Assembly (NCBI GenBank): GCA_038230595.1
Contig: JBBRMY010000014.1
Coordinates: forward strand, 1-31,204
Reading direction: 5' to 3'
Source of the DNA: JBBRMY01 sp038230595
GTDB lineage: Bacteria > Bacteroidota > Ignavibacteria > Tepidaquicellales > Tepidaquicellaceae
DNA: 31,204 nucleotides
Part shown: piece after piece, positions 23,297 through 31,204 of the stretch
How positions within the stretch are numbered: position 1 is the first letter of the stretch
Layout of the letters: every line of letters starts with the position of its first letter
The notes under the pieces: generated by a model
Database searches by the model: none
Told to the model about the DNA's origin: nothing
The model's input: only the letters and a program-made list of their open reading frames with translations
Made by a program: the position numbers and the translations under genes

Positions 23297-24138
23297 TTTA
23301 AATATTTCTCAACTGTTAACTTAATACCTTCCTTCAATGATGTTTTAGGCTTCCATCCTGTTGCTTTGTGTATTGCTGATATATCAGCAATAGTATTCAT
23401 AACCTCTCCTGTTCTTTTTTCACCAGTAAATTCTAGCTTAACATCTTTATGAAATGCTTCACAAACTGCATTTGCCATTTCATTAATGGTAAAGCTTTCT
23501 CCATAACCTACATTGTACAATGCATTACCCTTAACTGAACAGCTTTTAATAACTGCATCAATGAAATCTTCAATATAAAGCATATCTCTTTTTGGCTCAG
23601 GATCTTTTAATACTATATTACCAGAACTTGCCTGCTTAATAATAGTAGGTATAAGAAAATTATCTTTTTGACCGAAGCCATATAGGTTGAAAGGTCTTAA
23701 CACAACGACATCCATATTAAAATCCCTTGAATATCCCATACAAATCTGCTCGGCTGAAAGCTTTGATTGTGAATATGGATTAAATGCTTTGATAGGATGC
23801 TTTTCATCTATTGGCAAATAGTCAGGAGCTCCATAAACATAGGAACTCATGAAGATCATTCCTGCGTTTCGCTGCCTGCAAACTTCAAGGACATTCAGAG
23901 TTGAAAGAATGTTTACTTTGTAAAAGTCATACGGATTTATAAATGAATCGGGAACGTAAGACATTGCTGCAAGATGTATCATTTTTTCGAACTCGGGAAT
24001 CTTTTGCATCGAATTCCAGTCCATAACATCAAAATCTTTTTCAAGGGTCAGCTCAATTATCTCATGCCCTTCTTTTTTAAGAGCAGGCAGTAAATAAGAA
24101 CCGATAAAACCCCCACTGCCGGTAACTGCTATCTTCAT
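23293..24138 (-). CDS. NAD-dependent nucleotide-sugar epimerase/dehydratase (extended SDR)
   Basis: A 281-residue extended short-chain dehydrogenase. The NAD-binding TGSGGFIG lies at 6-13, LAAMSYVPDSFINP at 56-69, the serine strand FMSSYVYGAP at 96-105, the catalytic Y122 and K126 in NPYSQSK, and LRPFNLYG plus RDMLYIEDFIDAV in the substrate half. This matches UDP-glucose 4-epimerase/GDP-mannose dehydratase-like enzymes. It is slightly shorter than the usual ~310 residues. The exact sugar is not predictable. The gene overlaps its neighbours at both ends by four bases, so it is deep inside the coupled operon. Confidence 0.9.
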   Translation of the reverse strand: MKIAVTGSGGFIGSYLLPALKKEGHEIIELTLEKDFDVMDWNSMQKIPEFEKMIHLAAMSYVPDSFINPYDFYKVNILSTLNVLEVCRQRNAGMIFMSSYVYGAPDYLPIDEKHPIKAFNPYSQSKLSAEQICMGYSRDFNMDVVVLRPFNLYGFGQKDNFLIPTIIKQASSGNIVLKDPEPKRDMLYIEDFIDAVIKSCSVKGNALYNVGYGESFTINEMANAVCEAFHKDVKLEFTGEKRTGEVMNTIADISAIHKATGWKPKTSLKEGIKLTVEKYLK

Positions 24139-25907
24139 AATAAATTATTATACCAGTATTTAATGGAAACAAGTCTTGAAAATCTGTAACGATCCTTTAG
24201 GTAAGCTTCTTCATCCCATTTATTCTTTATATTTTCTCCGAAAATCTCATCGGAATCAATTACATCTTTTTCCCGGTCCTTATAAAAAAGGAATTGCCAT
24301 TTTGCTGCATTAAAGGTGTCGTCGGGTGTAAAATATTTTTTTATTTTTTTGTAAACAATAAATCCTTTTATAATATCAAGCCAGCCAATTGTAGTGATAA
24401 GGCTTCTTGGTGCATATCCACGGTCTGTTTTTATTTTAGCAATCTCAGGGCAAAACCTGTTCATAAGCATTGCATAAAATCTTTGTCCACGTCTTCTTTT
24501 AATAGCGCTATTCTCATAGAATCCATTTCTTAGTCCCAAAAAAGGAGACTGCAGGATAGCTTCTGCAAAATCGAGATCAATAAAAGGAAGGAAGTGAGTC
24601 ATATAATATTTTTCAACACGAATCTCCTGTGTGAAAAATTTAGTAATTCCCTCTGTAAAAAATAATAAGAAAAGCTGTTCAGGCTTAGGGAGATCAGAAT
24701 ACTTTTCAAAATATTCTTTATTAAGGTATTCGAACAATTCCTTTCTTGCCTCCGGATAATGTTCCTTTAGAATATAGCCTTCATTTTCCATTCTGTCAAA
24801 TACAGCATCAAAACCTTTTTTATGATCTTCGCTCATGAATATCTCTCTGACCTTATCTGACATCTGAATTCCACCAAGATCGTGCCATGGACGCATTACT
24901 TCACTTCCGAAAATCCCGGTTATTAAGTATGTAGTGATCTTTGAAATGATCTTGTGAGAATACAAATAATTTGCTCTCATAAAAGGGGCAAACCCGTCTG
25001 AAAGCTTCAATGCTTCAACAGAATTTACTGCAAAATCTTTTTCATATTCATCATCAAGCGGAATACCTTTGTATTTTACTTTGAGTTTTCTGCTTATTTC
25101 AGCCGGTATGCTTAACTGCATGCTTCCATTTCTTCCGTAAGAATAGAACAGGACTTTTTTTCTGTCTTCTTCCTCCATTGTAGAAAAGTTCAGTCTTCCA
25201 TCAAATCCCCCAGTTAAAGCTGAAGAAGTTTCATCAACAGAATTTAAAAATATTTTCATATTCTTTTTAAGAATATCTGAGAGAAGATCAAAAGATTCGC
25301 TCTCCGACATAACATCTTTTTTTAAAAAAGATGAAAAATCAAAATATTTTCGTGAGGATAATTTATCATTTTCAATAATAATTTCTTCACCACCCTGAAG
25401 AATAAAAATATCATTAAAGAGTGTTCTGTTCCCGGGAATAAGATCAAATGACTGTATTGCAATAACTGAAGTCGGATGAACTTTATGCTCTCCGCTATTC
25501 CTGTGAAGCCATGTCAGGCTGCTTGATATATAAATAGTATTATCTTTTGCAATGTGGTAAAAGACCGGCTTAGTTATCAAAGGATTGCTCCATAGAGTAA
25601 TTTTACCGGCAATGGATCGTAGAATTACATAATTACCTTTAAAATCTTTAACTAATTTATCCGGTGATATTGTGCAAAGATCTTCAGGCTCTTTTAAATT
25701 AGAATTTAGACGTGGAATAAGATCACCGTAAACGAAAACAAAATCTTCCCCTTTATTATAAAATTTTCCATAACCTAAATTATCTTTCTCAGTAACAGAC
25801 AATGTGTATTTACCTTTTGCCAATGAGGTTACCTTAGCACCATGGTCAGAAAAATACTTTGGGTTAAAAAGCTCTTTTGTACTATTTATAAATATAAAAT
25901 CTATCAT
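24135..25907 (-). CDS. Asparagine-synthase-like protein without Cys nucleophile and with altered PP-loop
   Basis: A 590-residue paralogue of the AsnB fold. The N-terminal half still follows the class-II amidotransferase shape (KLVKDFKGNYVILRS about 84-98, KITLWSNPLITKPVFYH about 102-118, IYISSSLTWL), but it starts MIDFIF, with no Cys at position 2, and so cannot hydrolyse glutamine by the usual route. The PP-loop reads SALTGGFDGR (229-238): the AsnB SGGxDS is changed to TGGFDG, with the Asp kept. A C-terminal synthetase-like half follows (FLPFIDLDFAEAILQSPF, RGYAPRSLITTIG). Known relatives without Cys, such as beta-lactam synthetase, use ATP to make amide bonds without ammonia. An ATP-grasp ligase and a formyltransferase lie beside it. 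ATG at 25907. Confidence 0.82.
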   Translation of the reverse strand: MIDFIFINSTKELFNPKYFSDHGAKVTSLAKGKYTLSVTEKDNLGYGKFYNKGEDFVFVYGDLIPRLNSNLKEPEDLCTISPDKLVKDFKGNYVILRSIAGKITLWSNPLITKPVFYHIAKDNTIYISSSLTWLHRNSGEHKVHPTSVIAIQSFDLIPGNRTLFNDIFILQGGEEIIIENDKLSSRKYFDFSSFLKKDVMSESESFDLLSDILKKNMKIFLNSVDETSSALTGGFDGRLNFSTMEEEDRKKVLFYSYGRNGSMQLSIPAEISRKLKVKYKGIPLDDEYEKDFAVNSVEALKLSDGFAPFMRANYLYSHKIISKITTYLITGIFGSEVMRPWHDLGGIQMSDKVREIFMSEDHKKGFDAVFDRMENEGYILKEHYPEARKELFEYLNKEYFEKYSDLPKPEQLFLLFFTEGITKFFTQEIRVEKYYMTHFLPFIDLDFAEAILQSPFLGLRNGFYENSAIKRRRGQRFYAMLMNRFCPEIAKIKTDRGYAPRSLITTIGWLDIIKGFIVYKKIKKYFTPDDTFNAAKWQFLFYKDREKDVIDSDEIFGENIKNKWDEEAYLKDRYRFSRLVSIKYWYNNLL

Positions 25908-25933
25908 TTAACTTATCTTGTATTTTTTGTTTG

Positions 25934-27124
25934 CTACCCGGCTTTGAAAATCTTCAATGGTGCCAGTATAAATTTGAATCCGTAATTCATATCTTTTAAA
26001 ACCGGCATTGGATCTTTTATTGATGGGAGCCCGAACTTCTTTGCATTTTTAATTGAATTCATCCAATCCTTGATCGACAGCTTACCTTTTTTAATTAATG
26101 ATATAGAGGAAAGCATGTCTGAGAAAAGATCTATCCACTTTACTCCAATTTTAAAAATAAACTTATCCTCTATTGGAAGACCTGCCATATCTTTCATGAA
26201 GATCTCAGGATAATTTATTTTTCCTGCTTCGTAAGGAAGCTCGATCTGCTGCCAGACTCTTGGATTTACTTCAATAAAATAATAAGATTCCGTTCTCAGA
26301 TCAAATTTGAATTCAAGATTTGCAAAACCCTTCCAGTTCAATTCTTTTAAAAACTTTTCAGTAAGTTCTTCAACTACTTTATTTGAGCAGGTTTCAACAA
26401 GACATCCATATCCGAACTCCATGGGATACTGACGTATTTTTTTGATTGTAAAAAGTCCGCAAATTTTTCCATCAGTAGAAACATAACTTGAGACTTCATA
26501 ATTATTTAAGCAGTCACCGGGTATAATCTCCTGAGCAATGACTTTCAAACCATTTTCTATAATTGCTTTAACATTTAGAGTGAATTCCTTTTCGGAATTA
26601 ACTTTAATAGCTTTTACAGTGTAAAACTTTTTCCACTCTCCGGCATTCCCCGGCTTTAGTATTACAGGAAAACTTAATTTAGGAATTATTTTTTCTGCTG
26701 ATCCAATATCTGTTATTTCATAAGTCGCAGGGACTTTAATTCCAAGACTCTTTACTAATTCTAGCTGCTTTTCCTTATCAAGTATTTCATTTAATATAGA
26801 ATTTTCAGGTAATAGAAATTTGAAATGATCTTTAAGTTTTTCTCTGTTTACAGAAATAAATCTTACGAATTCGTCTGATGCCGGAATAAGAACAGGCATT
26901 GATCCATTGAAGTATTCATTCCTATACTTTATTAAAAACTCTGCGAGTTGAACTCCTTCTGAAACAGATGGTGACTTAACAGCTTTTAGTGAATTTGATC
27001 TGGAACCGGGCTTTTCCAATGTACTGTCAAAGCCAATCACTTCATATTTTTTTTTATCAAGCATTCTTGCAGTATAGACGCCTGTATCAAAAAGGTTAAG
27101 GATAAATACCGGTACTCTAGTCAA
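25934..27124 (-). CDS. ATP-grasp domain ligase
   Basis: A 396-residue protein of the carbamoyl-phosphate-synthase-like ATP-grasp group. Its preATP-grasp half has MPVLIPASDEFVRFIS (about 76-91). The ATP-grasp core has DKEKQLELVKSLGIKVPATYEI (about 116-137), FPVILKPGNAGEWKKF (152-167), VIAQEIIPGDCLNNYEVSSY and the metal-binding NLEFKFD plus FIEVNPRVWQQIEL (E285, N287, R289). Such enzymes form amide or peptide-like bonds through acyl phosphates; the substrates here are unknown. The start is TTG at 27124 inside the formyltransferase end, with an 8-base overlap. Its position in a polysaccharide locus suggests that it adds an amino acid or acid to a sugar, which is an inference. Confidence 0.82.
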   Translation of the reverse strand: MTRVPVFILNLFDTGVYTARMLDKKKYEVIGFDSTLEKPGSRSNSLKAVKSPSVSEGVQLAEFLIKYRNEYFNGSMPVLIPASDEFVRFISVNREKLKDHFKFLLPENSILNEILDKEKQLELVKSLGIKVPATYEITDIGSAEKIIPKLSFPVILKPGNAGEWKKFYTVKAIKVNSEKEFTLNVKAIIENGLKVIAQEIIPGDCLNNYEVSSYVSTDGKICGLFTIKKIRQYPMEFGYGCLVETCSNKVVEELTEKFLKELNWKGFANLEFKFDLRTESYYFIEVNPRVWQQIELPYEAGKINYPEIFMKDMAGLPIEDKFIFKIGVKWIDLFSDMLSSISLIKKGKLSIKDWMNSIKNAKKFGLPSIKDPMPVLKDMNYGFKFILAPLKIFKAG

Positions 27125-27899
27125 ACAGATTTTTTATTTTATAAGATGAAAAAGAAAATAACCCGGGATCTTTTCTATATTCACCTTTTTGATAATCTGC
27201 AACAGGAATAAAATCTTTTTTCTGTAATAGCTTTAATGCTTTAGCTGCGAGCGGCACTGAATTCTCATTTAACTTTTTGCGAAGGCTGGCAATAGTTTCA
27301 TTCTTTTCTATTGGATATTGTTCAAGAAGTACGATATTTCCTGTATCAAGCTTATCTGAAAGTATCTGCAGAGTTACTCCGGCTTCCTTTTCTTTGTTCG
27401 ATAATTCCCAAAACCCTGGACAGCCGCCTCTGTACTTAGTTATATCTCCGTGATGATATCCCAGTACTCCAAGCTTTGCAGCACTGAGAACCGGTTCTTT
27501 GAGAATAACCCCACCTGAATGAAAGCAGATATCAGCTTTATATTTTTTTATAAGCTCAGCAGTTTCGGCTGAATTTATTTTTGTTACATACTCAACCGGA
27601 CCATTAAAATATTTTTTGTAATCAAGCTTAACTATTTCCGGAATATAATCCCAGGAAACTTTCTTTCCTTTGATCTTTGAAAGTAATGAATAACCTGCCT
27701 CCACAAAAAAAAATGAACCTAACTTTTTAAAAGTACCTGCAAGTCCGGCCTTTTTTTTTAATCCTGTTCTTTTTTTGGTTATTATTGCAGCAATGTTCAA
27801 TTCCGGATCCCGGAAAAGTGAATAAAGAATATCAGCGCTGTATTTTACTTTAGAATCTCCTGAAGAATTAAGTATAACTATTCGAAATTCGCTGTTCAG
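27117..27899 (-). CDS. Formyltransferase-family protein, probable CTG start
   Basis: The canonical-start frame begins at TTG 27800, but upstream in the same frame the DNA encodes FRIVILNSSGDSKVKYSADI, which is a good first Rossmann strand for a formyltransferase. That places the start at CTG 27897-27899, directly after the stop of the deacetylase gene (27902-27904). The product is then 260 residues. The active-site region reads GVLGYHHGDITKYRGGCPGFWEL with the GDxxKYRG loop and the later LDTGNIV Asp; the usual Asn of the N-x-H motif is replaced by Gly. An ATT overlapping the upstream stop (27900-27902) is another possible start. It may formylate an amino sugar using N10-formyl-THF. The last 8 bases overlap the ATP-grasp gene. 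Confidence 0.8.
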   Translation of the reverse strand: MNSEFRIVILNSSGDSKVKYSADILYSLFRDPELNIAAIITKKRTGLKKKAGLAGTFKKLGSFFFVEAGYSLLSKIKGKKVSWDYIPEIVKLDYKKYFNGPVEYVTKINSAETAELIKKYKADICFHSGGVILKEPVLSAAKLGVLGYHHGDITKYRGGCPGFWELSNKEKEAGVTLQILSDKLDTGNIVLLEQYPIEKNETIASLRKKLNENSVPLAAKALKLLQKKDFIPVADYQKGEYRKDPGLFSFSSYKIKNLFD

Positions 27900-27901
27900 A
27901 A

Positions 27902-28885
27902 TTATTTAAAGTTTAAATGACTTATATAATCTCCGACAGTCAAAAGACAAACATCTTTTGATCTTTTAAGAGTCTCAAGATATTCAAAAACTGCAGGCAT
28001 AACTTCATTTACAAATTTTGGAGACATTGAAGGATGAAACCACAAATTACAAACCGTATTTGATCTAACAGCTTTCGAAATAATTTTTTTATAACGGTAA
28101 ATATGATAATTTGCAGACCAGTCTTCCCGCCATGCAAGCTCCATAGTTCTTTTCAATTCCCAGATGTTATTTTGTAATACCGGATAGCTTAAAACATTTT
28201 TATCTGTCTGATATGAAGTGAATCCTGACTTTGAAATCATTTCTAAATTTCCTATGGTATGTCCGGGATGAACAAAACTTTTCATATCAATACCTGATGC
28301 TTTTGCAAGCTCTTTGCATTTTATCAGTTCAGATTCTATTACTTCCGGAGGACATATATTATCAGAGCAATCTATATGTGAAAAAGTATGGCATCCTATT
28401 TCATGCTTTACTTTTGAATCAATTATTTTTTTGATAAGATCAGGACCATACCAGTAAGGGGCTTCATTTACATTTGTGCAGGGGTCATGGTCAAACCAGT
28501 CTGCTCCTGAAAAATGCCAATACTCATTTTCAAAATTTTTCAGGCGGACTATATCAGGATGAATCTTTCCCTTCTCAGGTGAGCAGGAAGTCAAAAATAA
28601 ATGTCCTACCGTAGCCCATGTAACCGGGATATCAAATCTATCACATAGCTCTAACATTAACGGTAAATTTCCCCTTGCAGTTTTTGCCTTTTCTAAAGCC
28701 CTCTTTAAAGGATCTGCAACCGACTTTGAATATCTCCATGCCCATGCAAGCTCGAAGTCAGCTGTAAGGGTTACAACACTTTTATAGCCGGATGGAATGA
28801 ATTTATCACAATCCCCTTTTTCAATTACAGGATTTCTTCCGAGTTCGAAATTTATTTTGCTTAACAGACTTTTAAGAAACGGCAA
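27902..28885 (-). CDS. Polysaccharide deacetylase-family protein (NodB fold)
   Basis: A 327-residue protein with a divergent NodB domain. VTLTADFELAWAW (38-50, D43) corresponds to the D-x-D strand; KHEIGCHTFSHIDC (160-173) supplies metal ligands H166 and H170; KSFVHPGHTIGN, LSYPV and CNLWFHPSMSP follow, the last with a conserved catalytic His. It lacks a signal peptide and has a hydrophobic segment only at the very N-terminus (PFLKSLLSKI). It is the second deacetylase of the cluster, more like the long deacetylases of exopolysaccharide loci. The start is TTG at 28885, three bases past the GT4 stop. A CTG-started formyltransferase follows at once. Confidence 0.82.
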   Translation of the reverse strand: MPFLKSLLSKINFELGRNPVIEKGDCDKFIPSGYKSVVTLTADFELAWAWRYSKSVADPLKRALEKAKTARGNLPLMLELCDRFDIPVTWATVGHLFLTSCSPEKGKIHPDIVRLKNFENEYWHFSGADWFDHDPCTNVNEAPYWYGPDLIKKIIDSKVKHEIGCHTFSHIDCSDNICPPEVIESELIKCKELAKASGIDMKSFVHPGHTIGNLEMISKSGFTSYQTDKNVLSYPVLQNNIWELKRTMELAWREDWSANYHIYRYKKIISKAVRSNTVCNLWFHPSMSPKFVNEVMPAVFEYLETLKRSKDVCLLTVGDYISHLNFK

Positions 28886-28888
28886 GGA

Positions 28889-29959
28889 TCAGGAAATTAT
28901 TTGTGGAAGGCTAAGGTCAATTAGATTTGAGTAAAGAGAAAGCAGCTTATTTATGTTGGTTTTCATATCAAACTTTTCTGAAACAGTTTTTAAGGCAGAT
29001 GTTTTCATTTTTTCAAACACGTCTCTGTTCGATCTCAGATATTTAACAGAATTAATTATTTCGTTAACCCCTTTTTCAGGAACGAGAAATCCATTAATTC
29101 CGCTTTCAATAATTTCGGAACTCCCTCCAATATTTGTAACAACAGGAACAAGACCTCCTGCCATATATTCGAGTACAGAGTTTGAAACGCCTTCTCCGTG
29201 AAGGGAGGTTGAAGTTAATATACCAACTTTACATTCAGCTAAATACTTCTCAACATCGGATACTCTACCCGGAAAATGGAATCTGCTTTTAAATTCTGAA
29301 GGCACATCTTGCTTTACTCTTTCAAGATGCTTACCAGTACCCGGTAGATAAATATTATCAACGATCATATTCTTCAAAAGTTCTATGCCAGCTTTAATAA
29401 ATGAATTGTGGTCTTTATAATCGGTAAAGTTTGCAGACATTATGATATTAAAATCTTCAGACTCTTTATTAATATGAAACCTGGTCCTGTCAATTGCATT
29501 ATATATTACATCTCCATTCACTTTGTAATAATTTAATCCCGCTCTGGAATTAGAAATTACAAGATCAGCACGTCTTAAAAAAAATCTTTTAAATGTATAT
29601 TCCCAACCCTTTTCAACACCTGCATCTCTTATAGAGCCATCGATAAATTTCACTTTATGCTTTCGTGAACTGCGATATGCATAAAAAGATGACATGCTGT
29701 CCCAGCTTTGAATAATATCGGGGTTAAATGTGGAGATTATTTTTTTTATTTCAGAAATTGGCTTTAACCTGGAAGTGCCTTTTTCAATTTCAAAGAAAAC
29801 ATCAGTAAATTGCTTTACAGTTTCTGTATAAGGCTGGTCTTTTTTAAATGTTATTACACCTGTTGAAACGTTTGTATCTTTTAAGTATCTGAGTATTTCA
29901 ACAAGCTGCCTTTCTTTACCTCCTGCACCTAAACCATCAATAACATAAAGGATCTTCAA
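28889..29959 (-). CDS. Glycosyltransferase family 4
   Basis: A 356-residue GT-B enzyme: MKILYVIDGLGAGGKERQLVEIL (1-23, classic GT4 N-terminus with the acceptor-binding GGxE), NPDIIQSWDSMSSFYAYRS, ADLVISNSRAGLNYY, ADFTDYKDHNSFIKA-like donor strand (NIIMSANFTDYKDHN), and the EGVSNSVLEYMAGGLVPVV motif with the E-x7-E pair, then GINGFLV. It should be retaining and cytoplasmic. The start is TTG at 29959, overlapping the stop of the upstream membrane protein as TTGA. Donor and acceptor are unknown. Confidence 0.9.
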   Translation of the reverse strand: MKILYVIDGLGAGGKERQLVEILRYLKDTNVSTGVITFKKDQPYTETVKQFTDVFFEIEKGTSRLKPISEIKKIISTFNPDIIQSWDSMSSFYAYRSSRKHKVKFIDGSIRDAGVEKGWEYTFKRFFLRRADLVISNSRAGLNYYKVNGDVIYNAIDRTRFHINKESEDFNIIMSANFTDYKDHNSFIKAGIELLKNMIVDNIYLPGTGKHLERVKQDVPSEFKSRFHFPGRVSDVEKYLAECKVGILTSTSLHGEGVSNSVLEYMAGGLVPVVTNIGGSSEIIESGINGFLVPEKGVNEIINSVKYLRSNRDVFEKMKTSALKTVSEKFDMKTNINKLLSLYSNLIDLSLPQIIS

Positions 29960-31204
29960 GCAGCATTTAAATTTTTATTCCTTTTGTCTTTTATATTCAT
30001 ATATGTCCGGTAAATACCGCATGCTCCGGTTATTACAATAAATACATCAATTGGTACGCGATATCTGTTTACTGTTATAGGAATGAAGAACACATGAAGA
30101 AGCGTATAGTAGACAATTATTGTCAGCAGAAAGAGCGCAATTTTTTTATTTCGCCTGAAAAGAAATATAAATCCAATTATTGAAAAAGGAATTAAAAGAC
30201 CAAAAGTTAAAAAAGAGGAGAGATTATGCTTCCATGACCATTTACCATCAAACTTGTATCCATTCTCTACAAAACTTTCCTTAAAATCTACCGGCTTCCA
30301 TAGAATAATAAAATTTGAGATATATGATTCCATTGCAGTCATCCTTTTAGGCCGGATCCCTTTTCTCAAGGCATCAAGCTCGCTCTGTTCAATTATTTCT
30401 CCTGAATCATAAGTTACTTTTCCATGATTCTGAATAGAATCCAGACCGGATTCTGAAATGTACCATCTCATCTGCTGATCATCAGTCATAATATAATTAT
30501 TTCCTTTATAACCAAAAATCGGGTCAGTCAAATGCTCCGTTCTTGGTGTAAGAACTACTATTTTATGATATACATTGTAGTTCCTGACAAGCCATGGTAC
30601 CATTAACACAAGAACTGAAACTGCGAAAAAAACGGAATGTTTTAATCCCAGCTTTTTATTGCTGTTAAGGTAATATAGAAAAATAATTATAACCGGATAA
30701 AATCCGAAAAATCTTTCATCTAAATGTATAAGATAAGAAAATGCAAATATAAGAAATCCAAGCCTTAGATAATTTTTCTTTTCAGAAATTGATAGTATCA
30801 AATACACCGTTATTCCAAAAAGGAAGATCATCCATGGCTCTTTACCTGCAGTAGGAACATATTTTATAAACAGGATATAGCACGAGCACCATATAGAAGA
30901 TATAACAGCAATGGGATAACTACCTGTAATTTTTTTAGCCAGATAATAAACAAGAATGACATTTATTGCACCTATCAGCGAATTGAAGAGAAAAATTACC
31001 AACCAGTTCTTTCCAAATACAAGCATTTCTGCTGCCATTATATAAGGTAAACCCGGTCCAACAAACCATTCATCAATGGCTTTATTGTTAAGCAGTAACG
31101 GTCCCTGTGATATAACCTGTTCTGCATTTTCCATATAACCTTTGTCGTCAGAAAAATTCTGCATGACATTTTTCTTGTATGATATTACAGAAAATGTCAC
31201 CCGA
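29956..31204 (-). CDS. GT-C type membrane glycosyltransferase (ArnT/PMT-like), N-terminus beyond window
   Basis: At least 414 residues with about 9-10 transmembrane helices. The frame stays open to the right edge. A GTG at 31200 could be read as start, but this family begins with a transmembrane helix followed by an acidic (DE/DD) loop, and here only the loop is present (FSDDKGYMENAEQVISQGP); so the true N-terminus lies outside the window. GLPYIMAAEMLVFGKNWLVIFLFN and LAKKITGSYPIAVI follow the usual GT39/ArnT layout, with RNYNVYHKIVVLTPR after the mid-protein helices and a C-terminal RYRVPIDVFIVI. Such enzymes transfer sugars from polyprenyl-phosphate donors at the periplasmic face. It leads the coupled run of polysaccharide genes visible here. 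Confidence 0.82.
   Translation of the reverse strand, partial: RVTFSVISYKKNVMQNFSDDKGYMENAEQVISQGPLLLNNKAIDEWFVGPGLPYIMAAEMLVFGKNWLVIFLFNSLIGAINVILVYYLAKKITGSYPIAVISSIWCSCYILFIKYVPTAGKEPWMIFLFGITVYLILSISEKKNYLRLGFLIFAFSYLIHLDERFFGFYPVIIIFLYYLNSNKKLGLKHSVFFAVSVLVLMVPWLVRNYNVYHKIVVLTPRTEHLTDPIFGYKGNNYIMTDDQQMRWYISESGLDSIQNHGKVTYDSGEIIEQSELDALRKGIRPKRMTAMESYISNFIILWKPVDFKESFVENGYKFDGKWSWKHNLSSFLTFGLLIPFSIIGFIFLFRRNKKIALFLLTIIVYYTLLHVFFIPITVNRYRVPIDVFIVITGACGIYRTYMNIKDKRNKNLNAA

Noticed and set aside
27117..27800. Formyltransferase starting at TTG 27800
   Set aside because: The upstream in-frame codons encode a credible first strand of the fold, so the longer form is preferred.
31198..31200. GTG as true start of the membrane glycosyltransferase
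   Set aside because: The predicted product would lack the first membrane helix of the family; the frame is open to the window edge.

Overview
This AT-rich window reads like a chromosomal segment from the Bacteroidetes/Chlorobi/Ignavibacteria side of the tree, most likely an Ignavibacteria-type organism. The reasons are a secreted protein ending in a type IX secretion sorting domain of the 'YQNFPNPFNPQTKI' style, a secreted WTxxxDGGxxW-type (Ycf48/BNR) protein, an ExbB-ExbD-ExbD set, a Gram-negative LptD and a Wzi-family outer-membrane protein. Some genes carry good GGAGG ribosome binding sites. Nearly all genes lie on the minus strand; only thyX and a META-domain lipoprotein are on the plus strand.

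Layout, left to right. 1-534: 5' part of a secreted BNR/Ycf48-like protein. 899-1597: ThyX on the plus strand. 1818-2711: proline dehydrogenase. 2894-3190: a run of five stem-loops plus a possible micro-ORF downstream of a secreted T9SS-sorted protein (3229-4044), which is cotranscribed with a TrmB-type regulator (4060-4968). The regulator has a good promoter and a three-half-site operator candidate. 5108-9721: a coupled operon of two TPM-domain proteins, LptD and DapF; this DapF has Ser where the second catalytic Cys should be. 9864-11817: ExbB/ExbD/ExbD energy-transduction operon, ended by a strong hairpin terminator. 11876-14011: RlmN, adenylate kinase and a STAS-domain anti-sigma-antagonist-like protein. 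14085-14489: META/HslJ-like lipoprotein (plus strand).

14497-31204 is a large surface-polysaccharide locus read right to left. It encodes a GT-C type membrane glycosyltransferase (cut by the window end), two GT4 glycosyltransferases, two NodB-like deacetylases, a formyltransferase-fold protein, an ATP-grasp ligase, an asparagine-synthase-like protein with a degenerate active site, an NAD-dependent sugar epimerase, a true AsnB-type amidotransferase, a FemAB/GNAT-like aminoacyl transferase and a DUF354 glycosyltransferase-fold protein. A terminator lies at 17535-17582. A second unit then encodes a sugar transferase and a Wzi-like outer-membrane protein. From the family content I infer that the locus builds an acidic or amino-sugar surface glycan that is amidated, formylated, deacetylated and possibly aminoacylated, then anchored by the Wzi homologue. 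The gene set resembles exosortase-linked exopolysaccharide loci, but no exosortase is visible.

A recurring theme is tightly packed genes (TTGA, TAATG and TAATTG junctions) with many TTG starts. Two genes (DUF354 and the formyltransferase) appear to start at CTG directly after the upstream stop codon. No tRNA, rRNA, CRISPR array or insertion sequence was seen.
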